A DNA stretch of 64,000 bases. Source: Nocardioides sp. dk884. Lineage in GTDB: Bacteria; Actinomycetota; Actinomycetes; Propionibacteriales; Nocardioidaceae. The notes beneath the pieces were generated by a model. It was not told the DNA's origin and did not search any database. It worked only from the letters and a program-made list of their open reading frames with translations. The first letter of the stretch is position 1; every line of letters begins with the position of its first letter. Shown here piece by piece: positions 25,743 through 33,580 of this stretch. The stretch lies in assembly GCF_009557055.1 (NCBI RefSeq), contig NZ_CP045649.1:1711501-1775500 (forward strand). The letters are read 5' to 3'. Both the position numbers and the translations under genes were made by a program.

Positions 25743-26414
25743 TCAGCCGCCGTGGTGGCGGGGGGCGAGCAGCCGCTCGAGCTCGTCCTCACGCTCGTCG
25801 GGCACCACGAACAGCAGCTCGTCGCCGGACTCGATCGGCTGCTCCGCGTCCGGGGCGTAGACCTGCCCGTCGCGCAGGATCGTCACCAGCGCGCAGTTCT
25901 CCGGCAGCGGGATCAGCCCGGCCGGCTTGCCGACGTACGGCGAGTCCGCGGGCAGCGTCATCTCCACCAGGTTGGCGTTGCCCTGGCGGAACGTGAACAG
26001 CCGCACCAGGTCGCCGACGGTCACGGCCTCCTCGACCAGCGCCGACATGATGCGCGGGGTCGAGACGTTGACGTCGACGCCCCAGGCCTCGGTGAAGAGC
26101 CACTCGTTGTTGGGGTGGTTGACCCGCCCGACGGTGCGGGGGACCCCGAACTCGGTCTTGGCCAGCAGCGAGGTGACCAGGTTGGCCTTGTCGTCGCCGG
26201 TGGCGGCGATGACCACGTCGCAGCGGTCCAGGCGCGCCTCCTCCAGGGAGGAGAGCTCGCAGCAGTCGGCCAGCAGCCACTCGGCGTCCGGCACCCGCTC
26301 GGGCTTGATCGACTCGGCCTTCTTGTCGATGAGCAGGACCTGGTGTCCGTTGTGGATCAGCTCGCGGGCGATCGAACGCCCGACGGCGCCGGCTCCGGCG
26401 ATGGCGACACGCAT
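25743..26414 (-). CDS. trkA: TrkA-type potassium uptake regulatory protein (second of pair)
   Basis: This cytosolic RCK subunit binds NAD(H) and gates potassium transporters. The 223-residue product has the Rossmann motif GAGAVGRSIA (residues 7-16) with IDKK at the end of strand 2, then a RCK_C domain from about residue 140 (LPADSPYVGKPAGLIPLPEN region). It follows the first TrkA gene by three bases, so both are one operon. The pair corresponds to the CeoB/CeoC arrangement of mycobacteria. No TrkH/TrkG pore gene is in the window; the divergent KimA-like gene is the nearby potassium transporter candidate. Confidence 0.92.
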   Translation of the reverse strand: MRVAIAGAGAVGRSIARELIHNGHQVLLIDKKAESIKPERVPDAEWLLADCCELSSLEEARLDRCDVVIAATGDDKANLVTSLLAKTEFGVPRTVGRVNHPNNEWLFTEAWGVDVNVSTPRIMSALVEEAVTVGDLVRLFTFRQGNANLVEMTLPADSPYVGKPAGLIPLPENCALVTILRDGQVYAPDAEQPIESGDELLFVVPDEREDELERLLAPRHHGG

Positions 26415-26417
26415 GGC

Positions 26418-27080
26418 TCAGCTCTCCTCGGGTCCGCGGTCGATGACCTTGAAGGCGTGCGGGGCGCCGTCCTCGCGCATCACGAGGTGGATCAGGTCGC
26501 CCTCCTGGATCACCGTCTCGCGGTTGGGGAGCATCCCCTCGCCGAGCCGGTCGATCCAGGCGATCCGGCTGCGGGTCTGGGTCTGGAAGTCGATGGTGCG
26601 CTGCCCGACCCACTTCTCGGGGACCGGGACCTGGTCGAGACGGATGGTGCCGGAGGGGTCGCGGAAGTTGGGCTCGGCGCCCGCGGGCAGCAGCCGGCGC
26701 AGCACCTGGTCGGCCGTCCACTTCACCGTGGCGACCGTGGTGATGCCGAGGCGCTGGTAGACCTCCGCGCGCCCGGGGTCGTAGATGCGGGCGACGACCT
26801 GCTGGATGCCGAACGTCTCGCGGGCGACGCGGGCCGCGATGATGTTGGAGTTGTCGCCGCTGGAGACCGCCGCGAAGGCGTCGGCGCGCCGGATGCCGGC
26901 CCGCTCCAGGACCTGCTGGTCGAAGCCGTAGCCGGTGACCTTGTCGCCGTTGAAGCCCGGGCCCAGCCGGCGGAAGGCGTCGGGTTCGCTGTCGATGACC
27001 GACACCGTGTGGTTGCGGTCCTCGAGGCTGCGCGCGAGCGTCGAACCGACGCGGCCGCAGCCCATGATCACGACATGCAC
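26418..27080 (-). CDS. trkA: TrkA-type potassium uptake regulatory protein (first of pair)
   Basis: The 220-residue RCK protein has GCGRVGSTLARSL at its N-terminus, an Asp/Glu-containing strand end (VIDSEPDAF) for NAD binding, and a RCK_C domain in the second half. The GTG at 27080 directly opens the Rossmann strand. A TACGGT hexamer ends six bases before it, a leaderless layout, and the divergent KimA-like gene starts only 54 bases away. The two promoters therefore share one short region and could be co-regulated. Confidence 0.92.
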   Translation of the reverse strand: MHVVIMGCGRVGSTLARSLEDRNHTVSVIDSEPDAFRRLGPGFNGDKVTGYGFDQQVLERAGIRRADAFAAVSSGDNSNIIAARVARETFGIQQVVARIYDPGRAEVYQRLGITTVATVKWTADQVLRRLLPAGAEPNFRDPSGTIRLDQVPVPEKWVGQRTIDFQTQTRSRIAWIDRLGEGMLPNRETVIQEGDLIHLVMREDGAPHAFKVIDRGPEES

Positions 27081-27086
27081 AGCAGA

Positions 27087-27092
27087 ACCGTA
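27087..27092 (-). promoter_or_regulatory. -10 element, leaderless layout (trkA pair)
   Basis: On the minus strand TACGGT ends six bases before the GTG at 27080. Confidence 0.55.
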
Positions 27093-27122
27093 GCGCCCCT
27101 CGGATCGTGTGGCCCGGTGCCG

Positions 27123-27128
27123 TAGCCT
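27123..27128 (+). promoter_or_regulatory. -10 element, leaderless layout (KimA-like gene)
   Basis: TAGCCT ends six bases before the GTG at 27135, back-to-back with the trkA -10 at 27087-27092. Confidence 0.55.
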
Positions 27129-27134
27129 CCGCTC

Positions 27135-29177
27135 GTGGGTGTCGGCGATGTCTCCAAGCGGATCCTCCTCGGCCGCAAGCTCCGCAGCTCGCAGATCGAG
27201 GGCACGTTGCTGCCCAAGAGGGTGGCGCTGCCGGTGTTCGCGAGCGACGCCCTGTCGTCGGTGGCCTACGCCCCCGACGAGGTGTTCATCATGCTGTCGC
27301 TGGCCGGCGCCTCGGCGTACGCGTGGTCGTGGAAGGTCGCGATCGCGGTCGCGCTCGTGATGGCCGCGGTCGTCGCGTCGTACCGCCAGACCGTGCACGC
27401 CTACCCCAGCGGCGGCGGCGACTACGAGGTCGCCAAGGTCAACCTGGGCCCCGCGGCCGGGGCTACGGTGGGCAGCGCGCTGCTGGTGGACTACGTCCTC
27501 ACCGTCGCGGTGTCGATCTCGGCGGGGGCGCAGTACGCCGCCTCGGCGGTCCCGTTGCTCAGCGGGCACGAGGCGAGCTTCGCGGTCGCGCTGATCGTGG
27601 TGCTGATGGCGATCAACCTGCGCGGGGTGCGCGAGTCGGGGACGTTCTTCGCCGTACCCACCTATGTCTTCATGGTCGCGATCCTCGGCATGTGCCTGCT
27701 CGGGATGGTGCAGTGGGCCTCCGGCGACCTCTCGCCGGTGGAGAGCGCGGACCTCAGCATCACCCCCGAGCCGGGCTGGGAGGAGCCGCTCACCACCGTC
27801 GGCCTGGTGCTGCTGCTGGCGCGCGCCTTCTCCTCGGGCTGCGCGGCGCTGACCGGCGTCGAGGCGATCTCCAACGGCGTGCCGGCGTTCCGCCGCCCGA
27901 AGAGCCGCAACGCCGCGACCACGCTGGCGCTGCTGGCGCTGATCGCGATCACGATGATGGTCAGCGTCATCGTGCTGGCCCGGCAGATGGGCCTGCGCTT
28001 CGTGGACCCCCACGACCTCGACCGGCTCACGCGCGACGGCGAGCCGCTGCCGGCGGGCTACGACCAGCACGCGGTGATCGCGCAGATCGCCGAGGCGGTC
28101 TTCCGTGACTTCCCGCCCGGCTTCTATCTCGTGGTCGTGGTCACCGGCCTGATCCTGGTGCTGGCGGCCAACACCGCGTTCAACGGCTTCCCGGTGCTGG
28201 GCTCGATCCTGGCCCAGGACGGCTACGCGCCCCGGGCGCTGGGCTCGCGCGGCGACCGGCTGGCCTACAGCAACGGCATCGTGTTCCTCGCGGTGATGGC
28301 GATGGCGCTGGTCTGGGTCTTCGACGCCCAGACCACCCGACTGATCCAGCTCTACATCGTCGGCGTCTTCGTCTCCTTCAACCTCAGCCAGCTCGGCATG
28401 ATCCGGCACTGGACCCGCCACCTGGCCACCGAGACCGACCCCGCCGCTCGCGCGAAGATGGTGCGCTCGCGGGTGATCAACACCATCGGTCTCGCCTTCA
28501 CCGCCGTGGTCCTGGTGATCGTGGTGATCACCAAGTTCCTCGAGGGCGCCTGGCTCACGATCTTGGCGATGGGGATCTTCTTCGTGCTGATGCGCCGCAT
28601 CCACGGCCACTACGAGAACGTCGCCGAGGAGCTGGCCGCCGACGAGGAGGACAAGGTGCTTCCCACCCGGGTGCACGCGATCGTCCTGGTCTCCAAGCTG
28701 CACAAGCCCACGTTGCGTGCGCTGGCCTATGCCAAGGCGGCGCGCCCCAACGTGCTGGAGGCCGTCTACGTCGGCACCGACGACCTCGCCACCAACCGGT
28801 TGCTGGAGGAGTGGGATGATCGACGCATCGACGTGCCGTTGAAGGTCCTGCACTCGCCGTACCGCGAGCTGGTCCGGCCGATCGTCGAGTACACCACTGC
28901 CATTCGTCGCGCGAGCCCGCGCGGCGTGGTCGCGGTGTACATCCCCGAGTACGTCGTCGGCCGCTGGTGGGAGCAGCTGCTGCACAACCAGACGGCGCTA
29001 CGTCTCAAGACCCGACTCCTCTTCAGCCCCGGTGTGATGGTGACCTCTGTGCCCTACCAACTGCGTTCCTCCGAGATCGCGCGCGAGCGCGAGCTGCGCG
29101 GCGAGCTGCGCCCGCGCGCCGGCGACCTGCGCCGCGGCCGCGCCGTACGCTCCCGTGACCGGCAGGTGCCGCGATGA
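27135..29177 (+). CDS. APC-superfamily transporter, KimA/YdaO-like potassium importer
   Basis: The 680-residue protein has twelve helices (to about residue 490) and a soluble C-terminal domain of about 190 residues with a universal-stress-like pattern (RVHAIVLVSKLHKPTLRALAYA). The N-terminal half carries stretches I recognise from Bacillus subtilis KimA (YdaO): SDALSSVAYAPDE, AYPSGGGDYEVAK and LLVDYVLTVAVSISAG. KimA is a proton-coupled potassium importer, and the C-terminal domain there is the regulatory, c-di-AMP-responsive part. The divergent TrkA pair supports potassium transport rather than amino acid uptake. The leader is too short for a ydaO riboswitch. It overlaps the RNA methyltransferase gene by four bases. 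Confidence 0.82.
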   Translation: MGVGDVSKRILLGRKLRSSQIEGTLLPKRVALPVFASDALSSVAYAPDEVFIMLSLAGASAYAWSWKVAIAVALVMAAVVASYRQTVHAYPSGGGDYEVAKVNLGPAAGATVGSALLVDYVLTVAVSISAGAQYAASAVPLLSGHEASFAVALIVVLMAINLRGVRESGTFFAVPTYVFMVAILGMCLLGMVQWASGDLSPVESADLSITPEPGWEEPLTTVGLVLLLARAFSSGCAALTGVEAISNGVPAFRRPKSRNAATTLALLALIAITMMVSVIVLARQMGLRFVDPHDLDRLTRDGEPLPAGYDQHAVIAQIAEAVFRDFPPGFYLVVVVTGLILVLAANTAFNGFPVLGSILAQDGYAPRALGSRGDRLAYSNGIVFLAVMAMALVWVFDAQTTRLIQLYIVGVFVSFNLSQLGMIRHWTRHLATETDPAARAKMVRSRVINTIGLAFTAVVLVIVVITKFLEGAWLTILAMGIFFVLMRRIHGHYENVAEELAADEEDKVLPTRVHAIVLVSKLHKPTLRALAYAKAARPNVLEAVYVGTDDLATNRLLEEWDDRRIDVPLKVLHSPYRELVRPIVEYTTAIRRASPRGVVAVYIPEYVVGRWWEQLLHNQTALRLKTRLLFSPGVMVTSVPYQLRSSEIARERELRGELRPRAGDLRRGRAVRSRDRQVPR

Positions 29178-30334
29178 GCCGCGCCGTACGTGAGCGCCGC
29201 CCGCGCGGGCGCTCCCGCGTGGGGGAGCGGCACACCGTCGAGGTCGGCCCGGTCGCCCACGGCGGGCACTGCGTGGCCCGGGTGCCCGTGGAGCCCGGTG
29301 GGGCCGAGACCCGCGTGGTCTTCGTGCGCCACGCGATCCCCGGTGAGCGGGTCGTCCTGCAGGTCACCGAGGGCACCGACGGCGACCGGTTCTGGCGCGC
29401 CGACGCGATCGAGGTGCTCGAGCCCTCCCCGGACCGCGTCACGCCCCCGTGCCCGTACGCCGGCCCGGGCCGCTGCGGCGGCTGCGACTTCCAGCACGTG
29501 GCCCTGGAGCGCCAGCGTGCGCTCAAGGCCGACGTCGTACGCGAGCAGCTGAGCCGCCTGGCCGGGCTGGAGCGCGAGGTCGTGGTCGAGGCGGTGGCCG
29601 GCGACGTCCCCGAGAACCTCGCCGGGCTGCGCTGGCGCACCCGGGTGCAGTACGTCGACCTGCCGGGGCGGCGCCGCGGCATGCGCCAGCACCGCTCGCG
29701 CGCCACGGTCGCGATCGAGGACTGCCTGATCGCTCATCCGGATGCGCGTGAGCCGGCCCCCGGCGACCTGACCGAGACCGTCGGGACCCACGAGTTCACC
29801 GTCGCCGGCGACGGCTTCTGGCAGGTGCACCCCGGCGCGCCGGGCACCCTGGTCGAGGCGGTCCTGGAGGCTCTCGATCCCCGGCCCGGCGAGTCGGTGC
29901 TCGACCTGTACGCCGGGGTCGGGCTGTTCGCCCGGTTCCTTGCCGACCGGGTCGGTCCCGAGGGCACGGTCGCCGCGGTCGAGGGCGACCGCACGGCCGC
30001 CGAGCACGCCGTGGCCAACCTCGCCGACGTCCCGGGCGCGGAGGTGTCCTGCGGCAGCGTCGCCGACGTGCTGGGGGAGTCCTTCACCGCACCCGTGGAC
30101 CTGGTCGTGCTGGACCCGCCACGCGAGGGCGCACGCCGCGCCGTGGTCGAGCAGATCGTCGCGCGCACCCCGCGCGCGGTGGCCTACGTCGCCTGCGACC
30201 CCGCCGCCCTCGCCCGCGACATCGGGATCTTCGCCGAGCACGGCTACCAGCTGGCCAGCCTGCGCGCGTTCGACCTGTTCCCGATGACGCACCACGTGGA
30301 GTGCGTCGCGCTGTTGGAACCGGTCGAGTCCTAG
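29174..30334 (+). CDS. TrmA/RlmCD-family RNA (uracil-5-)-methyltransferase
   Basis: This SAM-dependent enzyme methylates uridine C5 in rRNA or tRNA. The 386-residue product has an N-terminal TRAM-like domain (residues 15-85) and an Fe-S cluster motif (Cys93, then CGGC at 101-104, and a later Cys in AIEDC). The SAM site DLYAGVGLF is followed by VVLDPPREGAR, and the catalytic Cys lies in VACDPAALARD. Which uridine is targeted cannot be told. The ATG overlaps the transporter stop (ATGA), so it is translated with the potassium transporter. Confidence 0.9.
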   Translation: MSRAVRERRPRGRSRVGERHTVEVGPVAHGGHCVARVPVEPGGAETRVVFVRHAIPGERVVLQVTEGTDGDRFWRADAIEVLEPSPDRVTPPCPYAGPGRCGGCDFQHVALERQRALKADVVREQLSRLAGLEREVVVEAVAGDVPENLAGLRWRTRVQYVDLPGRRRGMRQHRSRATVAIEDCLIAHPDAREPAPGDLTETVGTHEFTVAGDGFWQVHPGAPGTLVEAVLEALDPRPGESVLDLYAGVGLFARFLADRVGPEGTVAAVEGDRTAAEHAVANLADVPGAEVSCGSVADVLGESFTAPVDLVVLDPPREGARRAVVEQIVARTPRAVAYVACDPAALARDIGIFAEHGYQLASLRAFDLFPMTHHVECVALLEPVES

Positions 30335-30340
30335 GACCCC

Positions 30341-30370
30341 GGCCGAGCCACCCACCTATGAGGTTCGGCC
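30341..30370. terminator. Hairpin terminator after the RNA methyltransferase
   Basis: GGCCGAGCC (30341-30349) pairs with GGTTCGGCC (30362-30370), with one G-T wobble and a 12-base loop, followed by CTAGTTTCG. It lies between the convergent methyltransferase and accessory cassette. Confidence 0.55.
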
Positions 30371-30383
30371 CTAGTTTCGCTGA

Positions 30384-31655
30384 TCATTCTGCGCCCTCAC
30401 CGGGACCGGGATCGGCGATCAGTTCTGCGAGGGCGACTGCCTCTGGCAGGGTCCAGGTCGCGGCTTCCTCCTCGAGGAGGTTCGCCCAGTCGGGGGCGGC
30501 GGCCCCGGCGCGAGCGGCGGCGTCGGAGCGTACTTTCAGCGCCAACATGCCGACCCGCATCAGCACGGGCACGTTGAGGTGGCGAGCGGCGACGACCGCC
30601 TCGCCGGCGATCGCGGACGCAGCGGTCTTCGACAGGCTGACGGCTCCTGCGGCGGCGTGGGCACCGAACAGCATCTCGGTGCGCTTGTGGGCGCTGGCCG
30701 AGCTGAGTCGGGGGCTGCCGGTCTCGCGGTAGGCGGCGATATGGGTGTGCGTTCGGATGATGACCTCGGTGGCGAACATGCCGAGTCCTGGTGTCAGGAG
30801 GCCTGAGCAGAGGTTGAGACCGCTGCCGCGGTAGTCGCCGGCGTACGCCTCTTGAGCGAATGTGCGCAGCTCTCGGTCGGGCATGTCGCGCAAGAGCGTC
30901 CAGCCCGGCAGCGGCAAGCTCATAGGCGTGACGAAGTCGGCCACCCAGTGCTTGAGCAGTTGTGCAACAGCGAGGGGCAAGTCGACCTGCGCGTAGGGGG
31001 TTCCGAACGGGGTCGTCGTCGACTCCCGGACGAACCGCTCGCCGTATTCCCAGTAGGTGCCCTCGAAGGTGCCTGTGCGAACTTGCTTGAGGGCGTTGAA
31101 GAACCGGCCGACGTCGTGACCGGGCGAGAGGCCGCGGTGGCCGGGACCGCCGAACTTGGAACCCATGTAATCGACGGGCATGCCCTTGGCGTCGTGTTCC
31201 CAGCGCGTGATGAGGTCGGTCTTCTTCAACCAGGCCAGGCCCTCGAGCACCGTGGCGTCGAGCTGGGTGTCGTAGAGGTTGGCGAGCGCGCCGAGGAACC
31301 CGGCGACCCCCACCGCTGCCAGGTCACTGCGCTCCCACGGCAGCCTTTGGGCGGAGCGCCACTCGTCGAGCTGATGGAGTGCGGCCGGGTCGAGGATGTC
31401 GGTCACCTCCGCCTCGCCCCATTCCTCGTCCTCGCGGCGCCGGCGGTTGTGCTCGGTGAGCACGTCATAGCTAAGTCCGGATGGTGCCTGCGAGATCCGG
31501 GTGGCCGCAGCGCGGTCGAGCGGCGTCCCATCGAGGGCCGCTGCTGCCAGGGCCTCGATGTCGTCGAGATCGCGGGTCAGGGCGTCGAGGTTCTCGATGT
31601 AGGTGTCGTCGACTGGGGACGGTCGGCTGCCGCGGTCGTCCTCGGGTGCGGTCAT
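30384..31655 (-). CDS. Unknown protein of two-gene accessory cassette, possible membrane metallohydrolase
   Basis: I do not recognise this 423-residue protein. It has a charged N-terminal 100 residues, a hydrophobic segment (DLAAVGVAGFLGALANLY), the motif GGPGHRGLSPGHD (His173, His180, Asp181), and KHWVADFVTPMSLPLPG (His236, Asp240). A second hydrophobic region starting LNLCSGLLTPGLGMF follows, then Ala-rich helices. The HRG...HD and HxxxD..TP..LPLPG patterns recall the YdjM/DUF457-type membrane-bound metal-dependent hydrolases, where such residues bind metal. That link is my inference from spaced residues only. Its ATG overlaps the stop of the upstream coiled-coil gene (ATGA), so both are translated together. 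The surrounding region carries a transposase remnant. Confidence 0.6.
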   Translation of the reverse strand: MTAPEDDRGSRPSPVDDTYIENLDALTRDLDDIEALAAAALDGTPLDRAAATRISQAPSGLSYDVLTEHNRRRREDEEWGEAEVTDILDPAALHQLDEWRSAQRLPWERSDLAAVGVAGFLGALANLYDTQLDATVLEGLAWLKKTDLITRWEHDAKGMPVDYMGSKFGGPGHRGLSPGHDVGRFFNALKQVRTGTFEGTYWEYGERFVRESTTTPFGTPYAQVDLPLAVAQLLKHWVADFVTPMSLPLPGWTLLRDMPDRELRTFAQEAYAGDYRGSGLNLCSGLLTPGLGMFATEVIIRTHTHIAAYRETGSPRLSSASAHKRTEMLFGAHAAAGAVSLSKTAASAIAGEAVVAARHLNVPVLMRVGMLALKVRSDAAARAGAAAPDWANLLEEEAATWTLPEAVALAELIADPGPGEGAE

Positions 31656-32848
31656 GCCGCGTCCTCTTCCAGGTCGTCGGCCAGGACGGTGACACCTTCG
31701 GCGAGGGTCTCGGTTGCCTTTTTCTCGTCCTTGAGCTCGTCCAGCTCGGCGTGCAGCTCCTGCAGGTCCTCGTCCTCGGGGCCAGCGACGCGCTCCTTGA
31801 GGCGGTCGGCGACGGCGCGGAGTCGGGCGACCCGGTCATCGGCCTCGAGCCGCTGGGCGCGCTCGGCGTCGACCTCGGCCTGCTTGGTCTCGAGCTGGGC
31901 GTGCAGTGTCTCGATGCGATCGGCGAGGGAGGCGATGGTCTGACCCAAGTTGGCGACGCGCTCGCGCAGGCTGACGATGACAGCCTTAGCGGCCTCTTCG
32001 TTGCCGTCGACGTCGCGGAGGACGAGCTGCGTCACGACGTGGAGCTTGATGGCGTCGGCTGCAACCTGGGCGACCGTGAAGCCCGTGGCGCGACCTCCGA
32101 GGGCCGCTGCGCCGGCACCGGCTGCACCAGTGACGCTGGTGATGAGCGCTGCGCCGCCGGCCATGCCAAGGCCGCCTGCGGCGATGGAGCCGCCACCTAG
32201 GGCGGCCATGCCGGCCGTCGTGGCGACGGCGCCCGAGTAGCCGAGGACGACGGTTCCGTAGGCGCCCGCGATCGCGGGCGCCGCGAGGCCGCCGGTCAGC
32301 ACACCGAGGCCGAGACCGGCACCGGCAAGGAGGGCGTACTTGGTCCACGATCCCGCCGTGGACAGCTTCTTGATCGCTTCCTTGTAGGCGGTTTCGACGG
32401 CGACGAGGTCTTCGGGATGCAACTGGTCCAACGCCCGGTGCGCTTCCGCGAGGCACTCGGTTCGGGTCGTCTTGTCCCACTTGCCCTCGGTCCACGGCTC
32501 GAAGCCGTACAGGTCGATGAGGAGCAGCAGGGCGCGCGATCGCTTCGCGACGATGGGGGAAAGCTCGGGCGCTGCGTCCTCGAGCGCCTCCGGGTTGGGG
32601 CCCTCACCGTCGCCGGCGAGCGCGGTCACGGCGGAGGCGACGGCGGGGGACCAGGTGGCGCCCGTGCGCTGGAGCATGGACTCGACGGCCGCGGTCCGGA
32701 ACGAGTCGCGGACCTCGCGCTTGGCCGGCAGGTACTTGCCCTTGGACGCGGCGATGTCGCGCTGCATCATCCGGTACTGCCACGCGGTGAGGATGAAGTC
32801 CTCGTCGGGCGTGAGCTCGAGCTTGGTCTGTACTTGCGCGGCGTCCAT
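31652..32848 (-). CDS. Unknown Gly/Ala-rich membrane plus coiled-coil protein of accessory cassette
   Basis: This 398-residue protein is not recognised. Residues 1-165 are soluble and mostly helical, with a conserved-looking segment LLLIDLYGFEPWTEGKW at 107-123. Residues 170-253 are a long Gly/Ala-rich hydrophobic region (repeats of GAG, GLG, GGG), consistent with membrane insertion or a pore-like hairpin. Residues 293-390 form a Leu/Glu/Arg-heptad coiled coil. I chose the ATG at 32848 over a start 22 codons upstream because TAGCGT ends seven bases before it, a leaderless promoter layout. It heads the cassette; the second gene overlaps it by four bases. Confidence 0.6.
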   Translation of the reverse strand: MDAAQVQTKLELTPDEDFILTAWQYRMMQRDIAASKGKYLPAKREVRDSFRTAAVESMLQRTGATWSPAVASAVTALAGDGEGPNPEALEDAAPELSPIVAKRSRALLLLIDLYGFEPWTEGKWDKTTRTECLAEAHRALDQLHPEDLVAVETAYKEAIKKLSTAGSWTKYALLAGAGLGLGVLTGGLAAPAIAGAYGTVVLGYSGAVATTAGMAALGGGSIAAGGLGMAGGAALITSVTGAAGAGAAALGGRATGFTVAQVAADAIKLHVVTQLVLRDVDGNEEAAKAVIVSLRERVANLGQTIASLADRIETLHAQLETKQAEVDAERAQRLEADDRVARLRAVADRLKERVAGPEDEDLQELHAELDELKDEKKATETLAEGVTVLADDLEEDAA

Positions 32849-32855
32849 ATCGCAG

Positions 32856-32861
32856 ACGCTA
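32856..32861 (-). promoter_or_regulatory. -10 element, leaderless layout (accessory cassette)
   Basis: On the minus strand TAGCGT ends seven bases before the ATG at 32848. Confidence 0.45.
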
Positions 32862-32963
32862 ACCGGAAGCCCCGACACTGTTCGGCGGAACGGTGAGCTG
32901 CTCAGTGCCTGCACGGAAGGGTGAACCGCTCCGTGCCTGATCTGGTGAAGGACTCTTCACGAG

Positions 32964-33540
32964 CCCTACTACCGCTGGCTCGCGAGCCCGGTCACCGACG
33001 CCGAGTTGACCGCGGCTTACCGCGCCAACGCATTGTTCGACGCCCACCGCGACGACCCCGAGTTCGGCTACCGGTTCCTGGCCGACGAAGCCCGCACCGC
33101 AGGTGAGTCGATGGCCGAGCGGACCGCGTGGCGGATCTGCTCCGAGCTCGGCTGGTGGTCAGCGTTCGGCTCGTCGAGGATGCCCTCAACGCCGCTGCTG
33201 CGACCCGCGGCACCCTGGCGGGCGCGATTTTTCACAGCGACCACGGGTCGGTCTACTGCTCGAAGGCATACGCCAAGCTCTGCGCCGACCTCGGCGTGAC
33301 CCCATCGATGGGCGCCGTGGGCTCCTCGGCCGACAATGCGCTCGCGGAGTCGTTCAACGCCACGATGAGGCGCGAGGTCCTCCAAGACGCCGCCTGCTGG
33401 ACCGACGAGCCGACCTGCCGCAGGGAGGTCTTCCGATGGCTCGTCCGCTACAACACCGCCGCCGCCACAGCTGGTGCGGCTACCTGTCCCCGTCCACCTA
33501 CGAGGCCCGCCGGGCCGCTACGCTGCCGACCGCCGCGTAA
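32964..33540 (+). pseudogene. Broken IS3-family transposase (OrfB) remnant
   Basis: Three frames together rebuild an IS3-type integrase-core protein. Frame A (from 32964) reads YYRWLASPVTDAELTAAYR through RTAWRICSELGWWSAFG; frame B (from about 33170) reads RLVEDALNAAAATRGTL, FHSDHGSVYCSKAY (second catalytic Asp) and ADNALAESFNATMRRE (catalytic Glu); frame C ends HSWCGYLSPSTYEARRA. An internal deletion near 33165 removed the segment with the first catalytic Asp, and there is a further frameshift near 33460. No OrfA and no terminal inverted repeats are seen. The element cannot transpose. Confidence 0.85.
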
Positions 33541-33580
33541 TCACCCACCGTGTCCAAGATCCGGGGGTAGGGCCCGAACG

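Noticed and set aside
27081..27134. ydaO-type c-di-AMP riboswitch before the KimA-like gene
   Set aside because: The gap between the two divergent starts is only 54 bases, and the -10 lies six bases before the start codon, leaving no room for the riboswitch.
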